DNA from: Muribaculaceae bacterium
Lineage (GTDB): Bacteria > Bacteroidota > Bacteroidia > Bacteroidales > Muribaculaceae
Direction of reading: 5' to 3'
DNA length: 64,000 nt
Assembly: GCA_029068655.1 (NCBI GenBank)
Contig: JAIECF010000110.1
Span: 1 to 64,000 of the forward strand
Shown here: positions 24,930 through 33,701 of the stretch, piece by piece
How positions within the stretch are numbered: position 1 is the first letter of the stretch
Layout of the letters: the number at the start of each line of letters is the position of its first letter
Made by a program: the position numbers and the translations under genes
The notes under the pieces: generated by a model
The model's database searches: none
The model's input: the letters and a program-made list of their open reading frames with translations, nothing else
Told to the model about the DNA's origin: nothing

Positions 24930-27712
24930 GATAAAATGAAATCAATGTCCTGTTCGGATAGATGTTTGCTTGAGGCCGTGTCGGCGCTGATAAGCTCATC
25001 GAAGAGCTCGCTCTTCTGCTCCTGCAGCTGGCGCATCTTCTCTTCGATTGTCCCGACAGCTATGAGGGAATAGGATGTGACCGTCATCTTCTGTCCTATG
25101 CGGTGGAGACGGTTGATGGCCTGCAGCTCGGCCGCCTTGTTCCACCATGGCTCGAATATGTAGACGGTATCGGCCGCAGTCAGGTTAAGCCCGACACCTC
25201 CCACCTTAAGGGTGAGCAGCATCACCATGCAGTCGGGATTTCCCTGAAAACGCTCTACGCTCTTTTTCCGGGCTGTGGCTGACGAGGAGCCGTTCATGGT
25301 TTCGAACAGAATGCCGGTTCGTTCAAGCCTGTCGGCCACTATCTCCATGCCTGCGAGGAAGTTGAAGAATACCACAGCCTTGTGTCCGTTGCTGACGGAT
25401 GATGTCAGGGAGTCGATGAGTTCGTCGATCTTAGGCGAAGAAACCCTTCCCTCTGACGCGCTTTCCGGCACAGAGGCTATCCTGCGCAGCTCGCTTAGCG
25501 CCTGAAACAAGAGGAACTGTGACTTATGCACTCCGTCGCGCGCGATGGCTTCATCGATCTGCTTCCTGTAGCTGAGCCGACGCTGTTCGTAGAGCCTTTT
25601 CTGAGTTTCCGACATCTCCACATACAAGGTCTGGTCGATGCGGTCTGGAAGATCGTCGAGGACGTCTTTCTTGAGCCTTCTCAGAATGAAGGGGAATATC
25701 TTGCGTCGGAGGCTTTGGGAAGCCTCCTTGTCGCCGTATTTCAGTATCGGTGTAGTATAGGAGGCGTTGAAGTCGTCGAGTGATCCGAACATTGTGGGAT
25801 TTAGGAACCGGAAGAGTGAGTATAGTTCTGTGAGGTTGTTTTCCATAGGAGTTCCGCTGAGAGCGAAGCGATGGGGGGCCTCAAGCAGCATTACGGCAGC
25901 TGTGATCTGAGCGGCTGTATTCTTGATGTTTTGCGATTCATCGAGCACCACGCATTCCCATTTATATTTGCGGAAGACATCGATGTCGTTGCGTATTATG
26001 TTATAAGTAGTGAGCACTACATTGCACCCTATAGCCTCGTCAAGATCGCGGTGATGGCCGTAGTAGGTGTAGTAGGTGAGCTGTGGAGCGAACCGGGAGA
26101 ACTCCTTTTCCCAGTTGAAGAGAAGGCTTCGGGGCATTATTATGAGTGTCGAAGCCTCCGTATCGGGATATATGGATGAGAGCAGGGAGAGAGTCTGCAG
26201 TGTCTTGCCGAGACCCATATCGTCGGCAAGGCATCCTCCAAGGCCGTTTCTGTAAAGATATTCCATCCATTTCAGTCCCTCTTTCTGGTAGGGGCGGAGA
26301 GTGGCTTTGACCTTATAGGCAGGAGCTTTTCCCTTCTTAAGAGAATTGAATCCTTCGAGGATCTTACGGCTTCGGGCCGCGAACGGCCCCTTTACTTTCT
26401 TCTGGATGAGCTCTTCCACATCGGGAAGGTCGAATATGGTCATCTGTATCCGGCCGTTCCTGTCGCGGCGGCGGAAGAGCCGCTGCAGACGTTGGATATA
26501 GTTCTCGTCGATTATTCCGCGGTTGCCGTCGCTCAGCTGTACGTAGCGCTTTGCTGAGTATTGCTTCAGGATATCGCCTATGGAGAATGACTCTCCGGCT
26601 ATCTCTACATCTCCCTCTCCCTCGAGAAAATCTATGCCTGAAGAGAACTTGAAGTCGACCTTCGGCATTACGGCTACTACCTTGTATTCCTTAAGTTTCT
26701 CGCTCCCTACGAGACGAAAGTCCTCGAGAATCTGTGGAAGCTGCCTGAGCAGGAAGGGCCCTGCGGTCTCTTCCGGCACGATAAAGAAGTATCCGTCGCG
26801 GTATATCTCCTTTTTAGCGTTTCTGTCAGGGGCGCTCTGCATGATGAGTTGCTCTAGGCGGTCGGCTCTATTGTCGATGTCGCAGTCTTCGACTTTCCTG
26901 ATGCTGATCCGTCTTTCCGGGCCAATGCTTACGGTCACGGCAGGTGTAACTCCGGCCGGAAGGGTAGATGACAGTGATTCGACCGTAGATCCTACCCTCA
27001 TGTATAGAGCCTTATCGGCTGCCACCTTCTCAAGGAAGAGGGTAGGCTGTGCCTGCTCGGTATGGGTGGAATAGTGCGGACGAATTCCGTTGATTTCAGG
27101 AGTCACATTGCTCACATATGTCAGGAAAAGCGTAAGATAAGACTCGAGCAGCTCCTTCTCGACAGGCGTCACGAGTTGGGCCACGCTTCGGTAGTTGTCG
27201 CCCACGCTTTTCAACGTGTATACCCGTTCGCCACACATCACGTGCGTATCGTCGAGAAATACATAGTCTTTCTGATCCTCATCGGAGGCGAGTATTGCAA
27301 ACTCTATGGCGGCAATTCTTGACTCTTCGCTCTCCGAGATGCGTAGAACTGCGAAAGTAGGGTCGTCGCTGAAAGAGAGGCGCGTGCCGCCAGGTGCAGT
27401 AATACGGCAGTCTGCGGTCATGAAGCTGATGAGGTGCGGATTATCCCATAGAGAGGCGTAGATGCCTTCCTTGTCGCCGGCATCGAAAAGTCCGGTTGAC
27501 GAGAATTCCGCTATACGCACAAGCTCTTTCTTCAGGCGGCTTTCAGCTGGCGAGAGGTGGATGCCGTCGGTCTCCGCCAGCAGGAAAGGCTCACCGTCGC
27601 GCAACGCTATGCGGAAGGCGTTTTTCCCTTTACCGTCATGTGTCAAACGTTGCTCGCTCCTCAGCGGCTTCAGCGACGTGAATATCCTCTCGAAAGCCTC
27701 TCTCTCCTGCAT
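24926..27712 (-). CDS. SNF2-family DNA helicase/translocase
   Basis: A 928-residue SNF2-type ATPase. Motifs I (ADDMGLGKTLQT, near residue 495), II (DESQ instead of DEAH, near 590), III (ALSGTPMENNLTELYSLF), V and VI (LKVGGVGLNLTAADTVY, NRLHRIGQ) are all present, so it should be active. The N-terminal 450 residues lack a SWIM zinc motif that I can recognise. I choose the start at 27712 because a -7 element lies at 27743-27751, downstream of the ATG at 27766. It heads a two-gene unit with the 633-residue protein. Confidence 0.92.
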   Translation of the reverse strand: MQEREAFERIFTSLKPLRSEQRLTHDGKGKNAFRIALRDGEPFLLAETDGIHLSPAESRLKKELVRIAEFSSTGLFDAGDKEGIYASLWDNPHLISFMTADCRITAPGGTRLSFSDDPTFAVLRISESEESRIAAIEFAILASDEDQKDYVFLDDTHVMCGERVYTLKSVGDNYRSVAQLVTPVEKELLESYLTLFLTYVSNVTPEINGIRPHYSTHTEQAQPTLFLEKVAADKALYMRVGSTVESLSSTLPAGVTPAVTVSIGPERRISIRKVEDCDIDNRADRLEQLIMQSAPDRNAKKEIYRDGYFFIVPEETAGPFLLRQLPQILEDFRLVGSEKLKEYKVVAVMPKVDFKFSSGIDFLEGEGDVEIAGESFSIGDILKQYSAKRYVQLSDGNRGIIDENYIQRLQRLFRRRDRNGRIQMTIFDLPDVEELIQKKVKGPFAARSRKILEGFNSLKKGKAPAYKVKATLRPYQKEGLKWMEYLYRNGLGGCLADDMGLGKTLQTLSLLSSIYPDTEASTLIIMPRSLLFNWEKEFSRFAPQLTYYTYYGHHRDLDEAIGCNVVLTTYNIIRNDIDVFRKYKWECVVLDESQNIKNTAAQITAAVMLLEAPHRFALSGTPMENNLTELYSLFRFLNPTMFGSLDDFNASYTTPILKYGDKEASQSLRRKIFPFILRRLKKDVLDDLPDRIDQTLYVEMSETQKRLYEQRRLSYRKQIDEAIARDGVHKSQFLLFQALSELRRIASVPESASEGRVSSPKIDELIDSLTSSVSNGHKAVVFFNFLAGMEIVADRLERTGILFETMNGSSSATARKKSVERFQGNPDCMVMLLTLKVGGVGLNLTAADTVYIFEPWWNKAAELQAINRLHRIGQKMTVTSYSLIAVGTIEEKMRQLQEQKSELFDELISADTASSKHLSEQDIDFILS

Positions 27713-27742
27713 TCCTGTTAGTTTTATACTGATGAAATTTCC

Positions 27743-27751
27743 GCAAATATA
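27743..27751 (-). promoter_or_regulatory. -7 element for the SNF2 gene
   Basis: TATATTTGC on the minus strand, 30 bases before the chosen ATG at 27712. I do not see a clear TTTG 19-20 bases further upstream. Confidence 0.5.
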
Positions 27752-27854
27752 GCGAAAATCCTCCACATACGCAATAAAAAATCACCCTGTGGTTTGTACG
27801 TTGACTTGATGGTATCCACACTCTGAGGGGCGTAATGGCAGAGAGCGCTGCGGG

Positions 27855-30800
27855 TTAGAGTTTCTGCAATCGCTCCCTTGAGTCGATGGCTTCCGGATGA
27901 TCTTCCGGGAGAAGGCTGATGGCTTCCTCGAACTTCGCTTTGGCAGTCTCCATATCTCCCATCAGGGCATAGACTCTTCCTAAGCGGTTAAGATGTACAG
28001 CTTCATATTCAGTCCTTCCGGTCTCTTTGGAGATGCTGTAAGCTTTGCCTATATACTCCAATGCCTTGTCATATTCTCCCAAGTCGCGGTATTGAGCACC
28101 GACATTATTATAGGCAGTAGCAGTAGCCTTGCCTTTTTTGCTTGAGTTCCTAAGATACCATTCCAATATCTTGATTCTATATTCCAATGCCTTTTGATAT
28201 TCCTCAATCTCTCTATAAATATCACTTATATTACTGTAAGAAGTTGCAATATCAGGATACTCCTCTCCATAAATATTCAATTCTATGTCAACAGCTTTCT
28301 GTATGTATTTCAATGCTTTTCTATGGTCTCCTAGCTTATAGTAGATCAGACCTATATTATTTAAGGATGTTGCTGTATTAGGATGCTCTATCCCAAAAAA
28401 TTTTATGATAATATCAAGTGCCTTATGGTTGTATTCCAAAGCTTTGGGATAATTTTTAAGTTTTCCATAGGTATAACCGACATTATTGAAGGATATAGCA
28501 GTATCCGGATGATCTTCACCGAAGACATTCATCCGGATATCAAGAGCCTTCAGCTGATATTCCAATGCTTTCTGATTGTCTCCAATCTCACCGTAAGTCG
28601 AGCCGACATTATTGAAGGAGTTGGCTGTATCCGGATGCTCGTTTCCAAAAACTTTCAGGTAGATATCAAGAGCTTTCAGCTGATATTCCAACGCTTTCTG
28701 ATGGTCGCCAGTTCGCCCGTATGTTAGACCTACATTGTTGAATGAAGTAGCAGTGTACAGATGCTTCTCTCCGAAAACATTCATGTTGATCTCCAGCGCC
28801 TTCTGGTTGTATTCCAATGCCTTCTGATACTCTCCAAGATCACTGTAAGTAGAACCGACATCATTGAATGATGTGGCGGTATCAGGATGCTCACCTCCTA
28901 AGCGTTCTATACGGATATCAAGAGCCCTCAACTGGTACTCTAATGCTTTCTTATGGTTTCCAAGGTTATTGTAATTTTTACCTACATTGTTGAGTGAAGT
29001 TGCTGTGTAAGGATGTTTCTCTCCGAAAATAGTCATGTATATGTTAAGTGCCCTAAGATTGTATTCTAATGCCTTCTGATGCTCTCCAAGCTCACTGTAA
29101 GTCGAACCTGTATTGTTGAAGGATGTAGCCGTATCTAGATGCTCAGCCCCAAAGATTTTCATACGAATATTAAGTGCCCTTAGGTTGTATACCAATGCCT
29201 TCCGGTGGTCTCCAAGCCGACCGAAGGTATAACCGACATTATTAAAGGATGTACCCGTAGACGGATGTTCATCCCCTAAAACTTTCATTCGGATTTTTAA
29301 AGCTTTGTATTCGTATTCTAAAGATTTACGGTGGTCTCCAAGATCTCCATATGTCGACCCGACATTATTGAAAGAACTTGCTGTATCCGGGTGCTTTTCC
29401 CCAAAGACTTTCATACGGATATCAAGAGCCTTCAGCTGGTATTTCAGTGCTTTCTGATAGTCTCCGAGCTCTCCGTAAGTGCAGCCCACATTGTTGAAGG
29501 ATATAGCTGTATCCGGATGCTCGACCCCGAAGACTTTTAAATATATATTAAGTGCCCTCTGAAGGTATTCAAGCTCTTTCTGATGGTTCCCAAGATTTCC
29601 GTACGATGTTCCGACATTATTGAAAGAATTTGCGGTATCTGGATTCTCGGTCCCTAAGACCTTCATGCGGATATCAAGAGCCCTCAGCTGGTATTCCAAC
29701 GCTTCCTGATTGTCACCGAGCTCTCCGTAGGTACAGCCGATATTATTGAAGAATGTAGCAGTATCCGGGTGCTCCGTCCCGAATACTTTCATAAGGATTT
29801 CAAGAGCCTTCAGCTGGTATTCCAACGCTTTCTGATGGTTGCCAGTTCGCCCGTATGTTAGACCTACATTGTTGAAGGATATGGCTGTATCCTTATGTTC
29901 CGCCCCTAACACTTCCATGCGGATATCAAGAGCACTCTTATGGTATTTTAAAGCTATTTGATAATCTCCAAGTTTTCCATAAGTCGCTCCCAGATCATCC
30001 AAAGACTCAGCCGTCAATTCATTCTCTTCATCAAAAATCTTTTGGGAGAGCTTGAGAGCCTTTTCCTGCAGGGGAAGTGCCTTGTTGAATTGTCCTAACA
30101 GAGAATACAGTGCTCCACCTTTAAGAAGAGCATTGATATATTCTCTTGAATTTTCTCCGAATGCTTCTTTGGTGTATTCAATCACCTTTTCCTGGAGTTT
30201 TAGGATCTCCTCTCGCCAGCCCTCTGACATCTCGTTTTCGAGGGTTTTGATCTTGAGATTCAGTTCCTCGATGTTGGTCCGGAGTCCCTCTTCGTGTAGC
30301 CGCTTCATCTGCAGGTTATGCTCGGCATCCTTGAGAATATCCTCAGTGTCAAGGATGGCGGCTGCGCCCTTGTTGTCGCCGGCATTGAAGAGCTCGATGG
30401 CCTTACGGAGTCTGTCCGAGCATTTCTTGTTGCTCAGGCGGGCGATGTCGATGGCGGTGCTCCAGATGCTCTTCTCCATCTTGTCGCGCTTCTCCTCCTT
30501 CTCGCGCAGCTTTTCGGCCTTCTCGGCGTATTTCCTATGGTCCGGCTCATGGTCTTCCAGCCATTCCTTAAGGTCATCGATGTCGTCGAGCAGGTCGGTA
30601 TATGTCTCGTTGTTTCCGAGGAAAGGAATCTTCATGAGGTCGATAAAGAGATCCTTGCCGAAGACGGTGATCTTGGAATCGTTAACCTCCACCGGGCAGG
30701 AGTTCTGCAGGTGCTGGTTCTGGAAGAGCTGGAACTGGAGCAGGAAATCGTTCTTCAGCATGTTTACGTCGGAGAAGTGTCCCGTGAAGTGTCCGTACGC

Positions 30801-31178
30801 CTCCGGGAATGAGTCGCGGAAACGTGTGAGATCCTCCGATAGGCCGACAACGCTTTTGAAGTATACATAGAGTTTAGCCGGATTTACTCCTTCCTGGCAT
30901 ACCCTCTCATAGGCTTTGTTCAGTTCATTTACCGTGAAGCTTCCGAAATCTTTGCCGAACACTACCATGCAGATCTCGCAATCCGCAAGAGTAGAGTCAA
31001 GACTCTCCGATGAGGAGTATAGGGGGGAATCAGCAAGATAATCCCACTTGGTGAGGTATATATGGATGTCCTGGGGCTCCAGGATAAGATTCAGGTGCTC
31101 CACGAGGTCAGACAGCTCCAGGCTTTCTTCATCCAGTCCTGTGCCCAAAGCAAGGAATATCTTCACTCTCTTTTTCAT
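27855..31178 (-). CDS. DUF4062-like domain fused to a long TPR array
   Basis: A 1107-residue protein. Residues 1 to about 190 (VKIFLALGTGLDEESLELSDLV and CEICMVVFGKDFGSFTVNELNKAY) match, in sequence pattern, the stand-alone DUF4062-like protein at 31425-31970. A charged coiled-coil section (about 205-330, with EKAEKLREKEEKRDKMEKSI) follows. Then come about 18 tetratricopeptide units of the kinesin-light-chain type; 13 are close copies of a 42-residue unit (pattern HPDTATSFNNVGSTYGELGD). Such TPR arrays act as sensors or scaffolds in NLR-like and other conflict proteins. I choose the start at 31178 over 31226 because MKKRVKIFLA matches the paralogue's start. A 246-base gap without a clear promoter separates it from the upstream operon. 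Confidence 0.85.
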   Translation of the reverse strand: MKKRVKIFLALGTGLDEESLELSDLVEHLNLILEPQDIHIYLTKWDYLADSPLYSSSESLDSTLADCEICMVVFGKDFGSFTVNELNKAYERVCQEGVNPAKLYVYFKSVVGLSEDLTRFRDSFPEAYGHFTGHFSDVNMLKNDFLLQFQLFQNQHLQNSCPVEVNDSKITVFGKDLFIDLMKIPFLGNNETYTDLLDDIDDLKEWLEDHEPDHRKYAEKAEKLREKEEKRDKMEKSIWSTAIDIARLSNKKCSDRLRKAIELFNAGDNKGAAAILDTEDILKDAEHNLQMKRLHEEGLRTNIEELNLKIKTLENEMSEGWREEILKLQEKVIEYTKEAFGENSREYINALLKGGALYSLLGQFNKALPLQEKALKLSQKIFDEENELTAESLDDLGATYGKLGDYQIALKYHKSALDIRMEVLGAEHKDTAISFNNVGLTYGRTGNHQKALEYQLKALEILMKVFGTEHPDTATFFNNIGCTYGELGDNQEALEYQLRALDIRMKVLGTENPDTANSFNNVGTSYGNLGNHQKELEYLQRALNIYLKVFGVEHPDTAISFNNVGCTYGELGDYQKALKYQLKALDIRMKVFGEKHPDTASSFNNVGSTYGDLGDHRKSLEYEYKALKIRMKVLGDEHPSTGTSFNNVGYTFGRLGDHRKALVYNLRALNIRMKIFGAEHLDTATSFNNTGSTYSELGEHQKALEYNLRALNIYMTIFGEKHPYTATSLNNVGKNYNNLGNHKKALEYQLRALDIRIERLGGEHPDTATSFNDVGSTYSDLGEYQKALEYNQKALEINMNVFGEKHLYTATSFNNVGLTYGRTGDHQKALEYQLKALDIYLKVFGNEHPDTANSFNNVGSTYGEIGDNQKALEYQLKALDIRMNVFGEDHPDTAISFNNVGYTYGKLKNYPKALEYNHKALDIIIKFFGIEHPNTATSLNNIGLIYYKLGDHRKALKYIQKAVDIELNIYGEEYPDIATSYSNISDIYREIEEYQKALEYRIKILEWYLRNSSKKGKATATAYNNVGAQYRDLGEYDKALEYIGKAYSISKETGRTEYEAVHLNRLGRVYALMGDMETAKAKFEEAISLLPEDHPEAIDSRERLQKL
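28270..29908 (-). repeat. 126-bp coding tandem repeats (13 TPR units)
   Basis: Thirteen units of 126 bases encode the near-identical TPRs. Some are almost the same at DNA level: about 60 bases around 28680-28740 and 29817-29877 differ at only two or three positions. This points to recent duplication or conversion between units. Confidence 0.85.
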
Positions 31179-31424
31179 TATGATAATTGTTTCGAAGTAT
31201 ATTGGGGGAACAGTTATATGTACCAATGATAAGACAATAACATGAAATGCCTTTCCTGCACAACAGCAAATAATGGGTGTTTTATAAAACGTATGTTACC
31301 TTTTGCCATCGCGGGACGCGCCCGGAGGTCGCTAACTACACTGGGGACACTCGAATTCTTGAGTAAAGCGTTATTTGAACCGCATTGCACGGGCCGTGCA
31401 TCCCTACAAGAGCGTAATATGAAT
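31179..31424. other. gene-free gap between the operon and the TPR gene
   Basis: No promoter of the Bacteroidota type is visible for the TPR gene. A short hairpin TGCACGggcCGTGCA at 31386-31400, 25 bases after the DUF4062-like stop codon, has no T run, so read-through from the upstream operon is possible. Confidence 0.45.
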
Positions 31425-31970
31425 CTAATAGTGTAGTAGCTTTTCGCCGTTCAGGGTCGCGTGGCTTTCGGTGAAGATGACGGGATATTTGTCTTCCAGG
31501 TTATCACGCTGGTAGCGGTCCCATACCTTCAGGAAATCTTGCTTCAGGGAAATGATAGAATCAAAATTCTCGGTCGGTATTTCCGGATATGTGTCTCTGA
31601 ACGTCGATTTAAATTCCTTAAGTTCGTCGGTCTCGGTGCCGCCATTCTTAAAGAAGACAGTCAGTTTGCCGTTGTCATTGTCGCCGTCGCATAGTTTGTC
31701 GTAGGCCGTCTTGAGTTCAGACTCGGTGTATTTACCGAATCTTGTAGCGAACAAGACGAAGCATAGGTTGCATTGCTCAAGAGTCTTATTGTATTCCTCC
31801 TGTTTGTGTCGTTCGCTCATGGAGGCGTCGAGATACTCCCACTTCACGAGGTAGATCCTGACATCCTCGTTTTCCAATGCGAGGTTCATGTGTCCGATAA
31901 GATCTGCAATTTCCAACCGTTCTCTTTTCAGTTCCTCGCTCGATGCCAGGAATATCTTGAGTTTTTTCAT
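31425..31970 (-). CDS. stand-alone DUF4062-like protein
   Basis: A 181-residue protein consisting almost only of a DUF4062-like alpha/beta domain: KIFLASSEELKRERLEIADL (the typical start of this domain), IYLVKWEYLDASMSERHKQ, CNLCFVLFATRFGKYTESEL and KLTVFFKNGG. The family is thought to be related to TIR/SLOG-type folds and is usually found at the N-terminus of NTPases and TPR proteins in conflict systems. Its ATG overlaps the stop codon of the TIR gene by one base (TAATG). The same domain heads the TPR protein next door, so the two probably bind the same partner or signal. Confidence 0.8.
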   Translation of the reverse strand: MKKLKIFLASSEELKRERLEIADLIGHMNLALENEDVRIYLVKWEYLDASMSERHKQEEYNKTLEQCNLCFVLFATRFGKYTESELKTAYDKLCDGDNDNGKLTVFFKNGGTETDELKEFKSTFRDTYPEIPTENFDSIISLKQDFLKVWDRYQRDNLEDKYPVIFTESHATLNGEKLLHY

Positions 31971-33346
31971 TATTTTACATGATTACTTTTTATCGGGAAG
32001 AGTGGAATATCGTGTCCTGAAGCTTTCTCGTAAATCCTATCTGCTATTTGATCTATTGAGACGAATTTTTCTGTGGCTGGGCTAAAGAACTGCAAATTCT
32101 TTATACTTACCTCATAAGTTTCATTAATATATCTAATCAGAGCATCCGATCTTATATCGGTCTCTCGGATTCTCGACCAATTAATATTTCGGTTAGTAGA
32201 GAATTTAGGAATATCGTTCCTAAATTGATATTTACTTAAAACTCTTTTAAGAGCCCATTTAATCTTCCATTTAGGTTGGAAATCGAAATTCCAAAACTCT
32301 ACGATATTTTGTTTGATGAAAGTTCTGGATATGTCATACCTAAGAGTATTCCTTATGAAATCATACAATCCATCCCAGTATACCTGTATGAATGTTTCGT
32401 CTACTGTGGAATATTGGGCTTTTTGCATCCTGCTCTGGATGATGAATTTTTCTAGAATCTGTTCGGCTGTAAAGGATACTAATTCCTTTTCTGAAGAGGC
32501 CTCAGAAGCCGCCGTTTCTTTTATCGGTTTCTCCGATTCGTCAGCATTAGCAGCTCTCTTCTCGCCATGAAGGGCTGCATAAAGCTTTTTATGAAGTTCT
32601 ATCTGTTTGGGATTGTTTTTGATAAGGTATTCAACCCCTTCAATACCATCCAACGGATGAAACTTCCATCCGCACACGCTGCAAAACTCTTCTTCTAAAT
32701 CGAACTTTGTATTGCAAATCCGGCAGTATTTCTTATCAACGCCTATAGACTTAGAGAGATTTCTTAACTTTGTAATCTCTAATTCTATCTCATACTGTTT
32801 TTTTACGAAAGTCTCCGCATCCTCCTTAATCTGATTAAGAAGGTTGTTTCTTTCTTCCTCCTTTTCCTTTTTTTTCAGCCTTTCTTGTTCTTCCTGTCTG
32901 GATTTCTCTTGGATTTTTTTGATCCGGTCTTTATGCTCCTCGGTTTCTACATAATCGAGTAGTCGATCCTGATAGTTCTCGAACTGAAAGGATTCATATC
33001 TCCTTAAAGCAATTGGCAACTCACGCGGAGTCATGTCTTTTAGGATTGTCAATATGTTGCCGTTTTTCTGTTCATCGAGTTTTAGATCGACAAACAATCC
33101 CCATTCATATTTTACATATTTCGACTTCGGATATTCCGGGTCGGAAGAAAACACAATAATATGCTCTGCTGTATCCAGAGCCTCCTCAATACTTTCTCTG
33201 TATTGAGAATCTCCTAATTTACGTAGTTCTTTGGATGCGAGGAATGTATTAAAGTGATTTTTGGTAAGAAAATCATATACTTCCTCCGCATACTTATAAT
33301 CCTCGCTCTTACACGAGATAAACACATCGTATTTAGTTGAGTCCAT
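31970..33346 (-). CDS. TIR-domain protein with zinc ribbon
   Basis: A 458-residue protein. Residues 5 to about 130 form a TIR domain (YDVFISCKSEDYKYAEEVYD, FLASKELRKLG, SIEEALDTAEHIIVFSS, YVKYEWGLF). Glu40 in SKEL stands where NAD-cleaving TIR domains have their catalytic Glu, so NADase activity is possible. A coiled coil (about 135-200) leads to a zinc ribbon with CRIC at 208-211 and CSVC at 222-225. The C-terminal 170 residues (RMQKAQYSTVDETFIQVYW) are of unknown fold. The gene lies 14 bases after the RyR gene. TIR proteins in bacteria are mostly effectors that deplete NAD or make cyclic ADP-ribose signals. Confidence 0.88.
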   Translation of the reverse strand: MDSTKYDVFISCKSEDYKYAEEVYDFLTKNHFNTFLASKELRKLGDSQYRESIEEALDTAEHIIVFSSDPEYPKSKYVKYEWGLFVDLKLDEQKNGNILTILKDMTPRELPIALRRYESFQFENYQDRLLDYVETEEHKDRIKKIQEKSRQEEQERLKKKEKEEERNNLLNQIKEDAETFVKKQYEIELEITKLRNLSKSIGVDKKYCRICNTKFDLEEEFCSVCGWKFHPLDGIEGVEYLIKNNPKQIELHKKLYAALHGEKRAANADESEKPIKETAASEASSEKELVSFTAEQILEKFIIQSRMQKAQYSTVDETFIQVYWDGLYDFIRNTLRYDISRTFIKQNIVEFWNFDFQPKWKIKWALKRVLSKYQFRNDIPKFSTNRNINWSRIRETDIRSDALIRYINETYEVSIKNLQFFSPATEKFVSIDQIADRIYEKASGHDIPLFPIKSNHVK

Positions 33347-33360
33347 AATTATTTCTCTAA

Positions 33361-33687
33361 TTATTTTTTTAATGAAACATGAGATATGATATTTTTATTT
33401 TTAGGGCGGATTTCGAAGCCGAGCTTGATGATGTGCTTCAGGGTATTGATGGCCGTGTTCCGGTCGTAATCCTTTTCGATTTCCGGAAGCTCTTCATAGG
33501 GGATGAGGCATGGTGTCTGTTTCAGAAGGTCATCTCTCTTATCTCCGTATGACCATCCTTCAGCCATGCGGTTCTGTGCCCATACCTCATGCACATTCTT
33601 GGCTATCGTCTCGCTTAGACATGCCAATTCCGCGGGTAGCTCTATATCGGCAAGGTCTGCCGGTTTTGGTATATATCGGTCTTTCAT
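33361..33687 (-). CDS. stand-alone RyR-domain protein
   Basis: A 108-residue protein made of one RyR domain: KNVHEVWAQNRMAEGWSYGD, PCLIPYEELPEIEKDYDRNT, AINTLKHIIKLGFEI. RyR domains occur in ryanodine receptors and in bacterial proteins linked to nucleotide-dependent conflict systems, and are thought to bind nucleotide-type ligands. The preceding gene encodes a channel-like protein whose C-terminus also has a RyR-like segment. The gene is 14 bases from both neighbours in a tight operon. Confidence 0.85.
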   Translation of the reverse strand: MKDRYIPKPADLADIELPAELACLSETIAKNVHEVWAQNRMAEGWSYGDKRDDLLKQTPCLIPYEELPEIEKDYDRNTAINTLKHIIKLGFEIRPKNKNIISHVSLKK

Positions 33688-33701
33688 GGAATATAACTTC
33701 T

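Noticed and set aside
28270-29908. Regular repeats that could be taken for a CRISPR-like array
   Set aside because: They are 126-base in-frame coding repeats for TPR units without unique spacers; the heptamer arrays likewise lack spacers. No CRISPR array or cas gene is seen.
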